Positions 7,092-12,392 of a DNA stretch of 12,392 nucleotides are shown here, piece after piece. The stretch covers positions 1 to 12,392 of the forward strand of contig CAZWFN010000170.1 of assembly GCA_964633205.1 (NCBI GenBank), written 5' to 3'. The position numbers were made by a program, and so were the translations under genes. This DNA is from CAYVQE01 sp964633205. GTDB taxonomy: Bacteria; Myxococcota; B64-G9. The first letter of the stretch is position 1; each line of letters opens with the position of its first letter. Under the pieces are notes generated by a model. That model was not told where the DNA came from. It was given only the letters and a program-made list of their open reading frames with translations, and did not search any database.

Positions 7092-9095
7092 TCATCCCCC
7101 GTCCACCTCGGCCGTCGCCGCTGTCTCCCCGCCGGCGTCCCGGCCGACCGCCTCCTGCGGGCACAGCTCACGGTCGATGACCGCTGTCTCGCCGGGCGCG
7201 ACCCGCAGCCAGATCACCGCCGGCTCGTCCCGGCAATCGGCCTCCAGGGCCACCACGTGGCGGCCGGGCGCGACCGGCAGCGAGAACACCGGCGTGGTCA
7301 GACCGGTGTCGACGAAGTCGAGCCAGATGCGCGCCCAGGGCCGGCTGGCGATGCGCAGGCTGGCGCCGGTGGCCTCCGGGCCCGGCCGGGCCGCCTCCGC
7401 GGGCGCCGCCGGTTGCGCCAGCTCGCGGCTGTGACGCCGGATCATGTGCCAGGCGGTGCGGTGGCGATCGGCCAGGGCAGCGAAGTCGGCCCGCTGGTCG
7501 CCGTCCTCGGCCAGCGCGGCGCAGACGCGCACCAGCGCCCGGCGCACCCGGGGGTCGAGCGGATTCTGGCGCACCGCCTGGCGCAGGTGCAGGTAGGCCT
7601 GCCAGGGTTGCTCGGCGGCCAGCAGCCGGCCCAGCGCCAGGTGGGCCTCGAGCCCTGCGGGATGGAGGGCCAGGCTCTGCTCGAACGCCTCCCGGGCTTG
7701 CTCGGCGCGGCCCACCGCGGCCAGCACCTTGCCCAGGGCATCGGCGATCACCCAGCCGGCCGCGTGGCGCGGCCCGGACCGGCTCCAGGCGCGCTGGTAC
7801 TCCACCAGCGCGGCCCGCTGCCGGTTGCGGGCCCGCAGCAGCTCGCCCAGGTGGTAGTGATCGCGCAGGTCCACCCGCCGAGCGCGGGCCAGCCGCCGCT
7901 CGCCGGCTGCCTGCCGCTCGGTCGGCTCGGGCTCGTCCAGCAGGTCCACGTCGCCTTGCAGCCGGATCAGATCGCGGCCGGCCAACCAGCTGCGCCAGGC
8001 CGCCGCGAACCGCTGGCGGTCCAGGCCGTAGATCCGCTCGATGGCCTCCAGGTCGCCCACCCCTTGGCCCAGCAGCTCCAACAGCCGGCGCAGCCCCGGA
8101 TAGCCGCGGCGCTCGAGCAGAAAGGCGGTCACGGTGTAGACCTCGCTGAAGGCCAGCTCGGCCGCCTGCCGGCTGGGCAGCAGGGCCATCGACGGATGCA
8201 TCTGCTCGAAGGGGATCAGCGTACCGGCCGCCAGCGCCCGGGCCAGCCGGCTCTGGCGCAGCGGCGCCAGACCGGGCCGGTACAGCGGCTCGCCGGCACG
8301 CCAGCGGCTGTCCTCGTACTTGGCCAGCGCCTCGTGCAGCCAGATGGGCGTGCGGTTGCGGGTCTTCTCCGAGATGATGCGGTGGACCAGCTCGTGGCTG
8401 GCGGTGTCCAGGTAGGAGTAGCCCTTCAGCGTCGAGCGCGGCGAGGTGACCATCAGCCGGCCGAACTTGCACACCGCGATGGTGCCGCTGGTGCCGATCT
8501 CGTCCTCGGCCAGGCCGGTGGCCGCGGCCAGGGCGGCCGCGTCGGGCAGCACCTGGACCACGATCGGCAGCTGCGGCTGGTGGTCCAGGTCTTCGCCCAC
8601 CACCGCCACGGTACGCCGCACCACCTCGATCAGCTCGGGCACCAGCACCTCGTCCAGCCCGGGTCGCAGCTGGACCAGCACCTGCCCGTCGGGCCCGGCG
8701 CGTTGGACGAAGCCGCGGGTCATCCGGGCCATGGTCCGGATGCGGGCCAACCGCGGGTCGCGCTCCAGCCGGCCGCCCAGCGCGGCCGCCGCCCGCTCGG
8801 CCAGGGCCGCGGCCGCGGCGTGCTGGCCCAAGTGGAACTTGACCCAGGCGGCGGCCAGCTGCACCGCCGGCAGATCGGGATGTTCGTGCAGCAGCTTCTC
8901 GGCCAGCCGCCGGGCCGGTTCGAACTGCCACTGCTGCAGCAGCGCGTCCACCCGCGCCACCTGGCGTTGCAGCCGTTGGGCCGCGTCCAGCCCATCCGGC
9001 GCCGCCGCAGGCGCCGTGGCTGGCGCGGGCCTGGGCACCGGCGTGGGCGCGGCCGGCCCCCCGGCCGCCGGCGCGGCCGCAGCGGCCAAAACCAT
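7092..9095 (-). CDS. Secreted TPR and gluzincin (peptidase MA-like) metalloprotease with PEGA-like C-terminus
   Basis: Predicted exported protein of 667 residues counted from the ATG at 9095. Domains in order: signal sequence and Pro/Ala linker (1-35), TPR-like helices (about 38-108), then a zinc peptidase domain (about 140-370) with HELVH (234-238) and WLHEALAKYE (252-261), where E255 is the likely third zinc ligand as in peptidase MA gluzincins. TPR repeats follow (about 413-528), then a beta-rich PEGA-like domain (578-645) with SRPWARIWLD, TGLTTP and APGRHVVAL. It probably cleaves or scaffolds an envelope protein; the substrate is unknown. The start is uncertain: the ATG at 9095 has no ribosome site and falls inside the hydrophobic core WPLLALMVLAAAAA. 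An in-frame ATA at 9152 overlaps the stop of the upstream gene and has GAGGAG eight bases before it, giving a complete signal peptide with an Arg-containing N-region. Confidence 0.82.
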   Translation of the reverse strand: MVLAAAAAPAAGGPAAPTPVPRPAPATAPAAAPDGLDAAQRLQRQVARVDALLQQWQFEPARRLAEKLLHEHPDLPAVQLAAAWVKFHLGQHAAAAALAERAAAALGGRLERDPRLARIRTMARMTRGFVQRAGPDGQVLVQLRPGLDEVLVPELIEVVRRTVAVVGEDLDHQPQLPIVVQVLPDAAALAAATGLAEDEIGTSGTIAVCKFGRLMVTSPRSTLKGYSYLDTASHELVHRIISEKTRNRTPIWLHEALAKYEDSRWRAGEPLYRPGLAPLRQSRLARALAAGTLIPFEQMHPSMALLPSRQAAELAFSEVYTVTAFLLERRGYPGLRRLLELLGQGVGDLEAIERIYGLDRQRFAAAWRSWLAGRDLIRLQGDVDLLDEPEPTERQAAGERRLARARRVDLRDHYHLGELLRARNRQRAALVEYQRAWSRSGPRHAAGWVIADALGKVLAAVGRAEQAREAFEQSLALHPAGLEAHLALGRLLAAEQPWQAYLHLRQAVRQNPLDPRVRRALVRVCAALAEDGDQRADFAALADRHRTAWHMIRRHSRELAQPAAPAEAARPGPEATGASLRIASRPWARIWLDFVDTGLTTPVFSLPVAPGRHVVALEADCRDEPAVIWLRVAPGETAVIDRELCPQEAVGRDAGGETAATAEVDGG

Positions 9096-9148
9096 CAGGG
9101 CCAGCAGAGGCCAACCGCGGCCCGCGGTGCGTATTTCGTGCCGGGTGT

Positions 9149-12100
9149 CTATTTGACCAGCTCCTCGTAGTAGCGCCGCACCTGCGGCTGGTAAGCCTCG
9201 GGCACCGGATCCTTCATGCCCTCCAACAAGGCCTCGCGGAAGGCCTCGGGCGGGCGGTACTCCTCGGCGCCGGGGATCTCCACCGGCTCCTCGGACGGCC
9301 GGCCCGGGCCGCCCTGATCCATTCCCCGGCCCGGCCGGGCCACGCCGCCCATGGGCAGCGGCATGCCCTGGCCCCCGCCGCGCTGGCAAGACTTGCGCAG
9401 CGCCTGCTGCATGCCATCCAGCGCCCGCTGGGCCTCGCGCTGGTGGGGCCAGGCGCGCCGCGGGGCCTGCCGGCCGAGCTGATCGCCGGCCCGCTGCATG
9501 GCGCGCTGGGCGCGCTGGACGCCCTTGTTCATCTCGGGGCCGAACACCGGCGCCTGCTGCTCGATCCGGCGCATCTCGGCCTGCAGCTGCGCCAGCCGCC
9601 GGGCCAGCTCGGCCTGGCGCCGCTGCTGCTCGCCGACCTGCTCGGCCTCGCCGGGCTGGAGCAGGTCGCGGCCGGCCGGCATCAACCGCCGCAGCTTGCG
9701 CAGCAGCGCGGCAGCCTCGGTCGCGGCCCGCTCGGCGTGCCGGTGCCATTGACCGGCCCGCTCGGGCCGGAAGCGGGCCAGCGACTCGATCAGCGACTCC
9801 AATCGTTCGGTGCCGGCCGCCAGCGCCTCGGCCTGTTCCAGCGACCCGGCCAGATCGCCGGCGCCCAGCAGCCGGTCCAATCCGTGGGCCGTCTCCAGCG
9901 CTCCGTCACGCTCCCGGTGGGCGTAGCGCTCCAGCGCATCGGCCTCGCCATCGCCGCCGGCGATGGCCTCCAGCGCGGCGATCACCGCGGCCAGCTCGCC
10001 TCGCAGCTGTTTCAGGCGGCCCTGCTCGATGCGCCGGGCCCGTTTCTCGAGCCGCTCGCCGACCCGCCGGCGCAGCTCGCCGGTCTGCTCGGTCAGCCGG
10101 GTCTGCTGCTCGGTGATCTGGTTCAGCTCGCCCCGCAGCCGCGCCATCTTGCGGGCCAGCTCGCGGTAGCGCTGGGAGCCGAACCCGGTCTTGGAACGCG
10201 CCACCGCCTGCTGCATGGAGCGGACTTGATCGCCCAGCCGCTCGGTCTCGGCCATGGCCGAGTCGAGGTCGCCCTCCAGCAAGGCGCGCTGGATGCGGTC
10301 CAGCGTGCCCATGGCGTCGCGCTGCGACAGGTGGCGGCGCAGGGCTTCCGGGTTGATGTACTCGTCGCGCACCGCCTTGAGCAGCTCGTGCTGGCGCTCC
10401 AGCAGCCGGGCCATCTGCTGCTTGAGCTGGGCGATGCGCGCCTCGATCTCTTGCCGGGTCCGCTCGTCGGGCGCCCGCCGGTAGCGCTCCATCAGGTCGG
10501 CCAGCTCGCGCTGGCTGCGCTCGAGTTCGCGGGCGATGCGCTCGATGTCCTCCAGCCGCTCCAGATCGAGCAGGTCCTCGAGGTAGAGCGCGTCGCGCTC
10601 CAGCCGCCCGATGCGCGCCCGGCGCAGCGCGGCCAGAGCGGTCGTGTCCGGCTCGCGGGCCGTACGGCCGGGACGCATCGCAGCGACGTTCTGCAGCGCC
10701 CAGCCCAGCCGGTCGACCTCGCGCTCCAGCCCATCGCGCACCACGGCCAACGCCTCGGCAACCGGGGGCCAGGCCAGCCGGTCGTCAGCCAGCGCGTCCA
10801 CCAGGTCGTCGGCCGCGGTCACCGTCGTCTGCAGCTGCTCGCGCAGCTCCTGTTGGTCCGCCACCTCCGGCTCCGCGTCCTGGGCGGCGCGGTCGGCGTG
10901 CTCCAGATCGGTGGCCAGGTTGCCCAGCAGCCGCTCCCAGAGCTGCTGCACCCGGGCCATCAGCTCGCGGTGGTGGGCCTCGGCCGAAAAGATCTCCAGG
11001 GTGACGCTGGCCGAACGGCCCGTCTTGGGTCCGCGCACCGTGTCGTTGTCGCTGGCCTCGATGTAGAACTGCAGCTGATCGCCCGGCACCAGGTCCAGCT
11101 CGGCCAGCTGCCAGCGCAGCCGCTGGCGCACCGCGTCGCGCCCGCGGCCGCCCAGCCGCTGCAACAGGCGCCGGCCGGCGGCCGCGTCCCGGCCAGGCAC
11201 CCGCCACACCAGGTGCACCTCGTCCAGGGCGAAGTCGTCGCGGGCATCGTAGAGCAGGTCCACCGCGTCGGTCTCGCGCACCACCTGATCGCGCGCCGGC
11301 TCGATCAGCCGCACCCGCGGCGGCTCGTCGGGCTCGATCTGGACGGGGTGGCTGCGCGGGCTGCGCCAGCGCTCGCCGGCGGCGCTCTCGAGGGCGAAAC
11401 GGTAGGCCCCGGGCTGCTCGACCACCAGGGTGGCGCGCAGCCGCCGGCCGCCGTCGACCTGCAGCTCGAGGGCCTGATCGCCCAGCTCCAGCCGGCCGGC
11501 GGCGATGGGCCGATCGGCGCGGGCGGCGATGGTCACCCGGGTGCCGGGCAGCGCCAGCACGGCCCCGTCGCTGCCCTCCACCCGCCGCTCCTCGCGGCCG
11601 GTGTAGGCCGGGTAGCTGTAGGTCAGCCGAATGTCGCCCACCCAGCTCTCGCGGGCCGCAGCGGCAACCGGGCCGGCCGGCGCCGCGGGCCGCAGCAGCG
11701 CCGCGGCCGCGGCCGCCAGCGCTCCGGGGGCCACCAGCGCCGCCAGGCCCAGCAATCCCAGCATCCCTCCCAGGGTCACCGCCGGCCGGCGCCAGCGACC
11801 GGCCGGCGCCAGCTGGCCCGGCGTCCGGCCGGCCAGCCGCTCGGCCACCCGCCCGCGATGGGCGGCCACCAGCTCGGCGCTGGCGGCCGGCCGGCCGGCC
11901 AGCTGCACCGCGCTGACCAGCTCCAGATCACCGCGGCCCAGACCGCGCTCGAGCTCGCGGGCCAGGGCCTGCCCGTCCCGGGCCAGGCGCCGCCGCGGCC
12001 GCAGCCCGTAACGATAGCTCAGCAGCAACCCGCCCAGCGCCGCGGCGGCCCACAGCACCCAGCGCAGCACCCCCAGCTCGCCGCCGGCCCACCCGATCAG

Positions 12101-12238
12101 AGCGGCCACCAGCCATAGACCAGCCACCCCGGCGGCCAGATAGCACACCCCGGCCGCCCCCTCCTGGGCCAGCCGGCGGCGGCGGTAGGCGGTGAGGAAT
12201 TCGTCGACCGAATCGGCCGCTGGCGGTGTCGGGGTCAT
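9149..12238 (-). CDS. DUF4175-like membrane protein with long coiled coil
   Basis: Large membrane-anchored protein of 1029 residues. Two close membrane helices (about 30-50 and 55-75) and a third, Ala/Leu-rich one (153-182) frame a cytoplasmic loop. A beta-rich region follows (about 199-345), containing the family-like TYSYPAYTGREE and an Ig-like strand pattern up to LDEVHLVWR. A very long charged helical region (about 430-900) is rich in Glu, Arg, Gln and Leu and should form coiled coil. A Gly/Pro-rich linker leads to a conserved-looking tail (985-1029) ending in PEAYQPQVRRYYEELVK. This order matches DUF4175 proteins, which are commonly encoded beside MoxR ATPases; the molecular function is unknown. 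The start ATG has GGGAG (12243-12247) four bases upstream, and a sigma70-like promoter and a palindrome lie before it. It is first in the minus-strand cluster and probably scaffolds the envelope module or is a MoxR client. Confidence 0.8.
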   Translation of the reverse strand: MTPTPPAADSVDEFLTAYRRRRLAQEGAAGVCYLAAGVAGLWLVAALIGWAGGELGVLRWVLWAAAALGGLLLSYRYGLRPRRRLARDGQALARELERGLGRGDLELVSAVQLAGRPAASAELVAAHRGRVAERLAGRTPGQLAPAGRWRRPAVTLGGMLGLLGLAALVAPGALAAAAAALLRPAAPAGPVAAAARESWVGDIRLTYSYPAYTGREERRVEGSDGAVLALPGTRVTIAARADRPIAAGRLELGDQALELQVDGGRRLRATLVVEQPGAYRFALESAAGERWRSPRSHPVQIEPDEPPRVRLIEPARDQVVRETDAVDLLYDARDDFALDEVHLVWRVPGRDAAAGRRLLQRLGGRGRDAVRQRLRWQLAELDLVPGDQLQFYIEASDNDTVRGPKTGRSASVTLEIFSAEAHHRELMARVQQLWERLLGNLATDLEHADRAAQDAEPEVADQQELREQLQTTVTAADDLVDALADDRLAWPPVAEALAVVRDGLEREVDRLGWALQNVAAMRPGRTAREPDTTALAALRRARIGRLERDALYLEDLLDLERLEDIERIARELERSQRELADLMERYRRAPDERTRQEIEARIAQLKQQMARLLERQHELLKAVRDEYINPEALRRHLSQRDAMGTLDRIQRALLEGDLDSAMAETERLGDQVRSMQQAVARSKTGFGSQRYRELARKMARLRGELNQITEQQTRLTEQTGELRRRVGERLEKRARRIEQGRLKQLRGELAAVIAALEAIAGGDGEADALERYAHRERDGALETAHGLDRLLGAGDLAGSLEQAEALAAGTERLESLIESLARFRPERAGQWHRHAERAATEAAALLRKLRRLMPAGRDLLQPGEAEQVGEQQRRQAELARRLAQLQAEMRRIEQQAPVFGPEMNKGVQRAQRAMQRAGDQLGRQAPRRAWPHQREAQRALDGMQQALRKSCQRGGGQGMPLPMGGVARPGRGMDQGGPGRPSEEPVEIPGAEEYRPPEAFREALLEGMKDPVPEAYQPQVRRYYEELVK

Positions 12239-12256
12239 CCGGCTCCCGGTGGCCCG

Positions 12257-12275
12257 CTCCGCGCAATGCGCGGAG
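12257..12275 (-). promoter_or_regulatory. Perfect palindrome in the leader of the DUF4175 gene
   Basis: Nine-base arms CTCCGCGCA and TGCGCGGAG meet around a single base. In the minus-strand transcript this gives a strong hairpin that comes after a U-run and before the GGGAG ribosome site (12243-12247). Because the U-run precedes the stem, it is not an intrinsic terminator in the gene's direction. Its CTCC arm could also pair with GGAG of the ribosome site. It is either an operator or a 5'-UTR control element. Confidence 0.4.
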
Positions 12276-12291
12276 AAAAAACGGAATCTCG

Positions 12292-12320
12292 AGTTTAGGG
12301 CCGGCCGCTGCAGCCGTCAA
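12292..12320 (-). promoter_or_regulatory. Sigma70-like promoter of the DUF4175/MoxR cluster
   Basis: On the minus strand TTGACG (12320-12315) matches the -35 consensus in five of six bases. TAAACT (12297-12292) matches the -10 in four of six. The spacer is exactly 17 bases. Transcription would start near 12285, giving a leader of about 47 bases that contains the palindrome (12257-12275) and the ribosome site. It is the best promoter match seen in the window. Confidence 0.55.
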
Positions 12321-12392
12321 GCAGGGGGCGCCACCAGCAGGGGCTCCGCCCCAGCTGGGCGTCGCACCGGTCGCCCGGGCGCCCGCCGGCTC
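12317..12392 (-). CDS. Possible C-terminal fragment of an upstream gene (partial)
   Basis: A minus-strand frame is open from the right edge and ends at TGA (12319-12317), reading as a Pro/Ala/Arg-rich tail that finishes PLLVAPPA. Third positions are mostly G/C. The other minus-strand frames are also open across this short GC-rich stretch, so the evidence is weak. If real, its stop overlaps the -35 box of the next gene, and the gap to the DUF4175 start is 78 bases. No function can be assigned. Confidence 0.2.
   Translation of the reverse strand, partial: SRRAPGRPVRRPAGAEPLLVAPPA

Noticed and set aside
7055..7171. MoxR start at ATG 7171.
   Set aside because: It would overlap the metalloprotease gene, add an Arg-rich 39-residue stretch unlike MoxR N-termini, and lacks the AAGGAGG site present at the TTG start.
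2405..7180. Plus-strand open frame of 1591 codons.
   Set aside because: It crosses the kinase gene and the antisense of the GHL10 and MoxR genes. Its translation is Arg/Gly/Pro/Ala-rich low complexity, typical of an off-frame in GC-rich DNA.
9096..9749. N-terminal extension of the metalloprotease frame to ATG 9749.
   Set aside because: This part lies inside the DUF4175 coding region in another frame and is low-complexity Ala/Arg/Gly sequence.
9443..12118. Plus-strand open frame of 891 codons antisense to the DUF4175 gene, with similar long antisense frames at 266-1942, 1785-3554 and 6594-9170.
   Set aside because: Each lies opposite a gene with clear domains and translates to compositionally biased sequence without motifs. 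They reflect the rarity of stops in high-GC DNA.

Overview
The window is very GC-rich, with dense genes and strong third-position G/C. It carries a Cache-sensor Ser/Thr kinase, a PEGA-like domain on a TPR/metalloprotease protein, and a MoxR/DUF4175 cluster. Together these suggest a Deltaproteobacteria-type bacterium (Myxococcota, Bradymonadota or a relative). That assignment is inferred from protein architecture only; there is no rRNA or other phylogenetic marker here.

Layout. Positions 1-415 hold no convincing protein gene. This stretch is AT-richer than the rest and has RNA-like stems at the left edge (3-52), an operator-like dyad (55-80), and a chain of hairpins (291-407) whose last stem buries the Shine-Dalgarno sequence of the first gene. 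A plus-strand pair follows: an NhaD/ArsB-superfamily Na+:H+ antiporter-like protein (416-1798) and a membrane Ser/Thr kinase with a C-terminal dCache-type sensor domain (1842-4577). A second unit lies on the minus strand and runs towards it: a DUF4175-like coiled-coil membrane protein (12238-9149), a secreted TPR/gluzincin metalloprotease with a PEGA-like C-terminus (about 9095-7092), a MoxR-family AAA+ ATPase starting at TTG (7054-6041), and a glycosyl-hydrolase-like-10 (GHL10) lipoprotein (5938-4415). The two units converge, and their last genes overlap tail to tail by 163 bp with no terminator between them.

How the genes may work together. The plus-strand pair looks like an ion-homeostasis gene under 5'-UTR control followed by an environmental sensor kinase. 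The minus-strand cluster looks like an envelope module. A MoxR ATPase would act with the large DUF4175-like membrane protein, and a predicted exported protease and a predicted exported glycan-active lipoprotein would act outside the cytoplasmic membrane. The usual MoxR partners (DUF58 and vWA proteins) are not in the window, though they could lie beyond the right edge. A good sigma70-type promoter (12292-12320) and a perfect palindrome (12257-12275) precede the cluster.

No tRNA, rRNA, CRISPR, insertion sequence or phage gene was seen.
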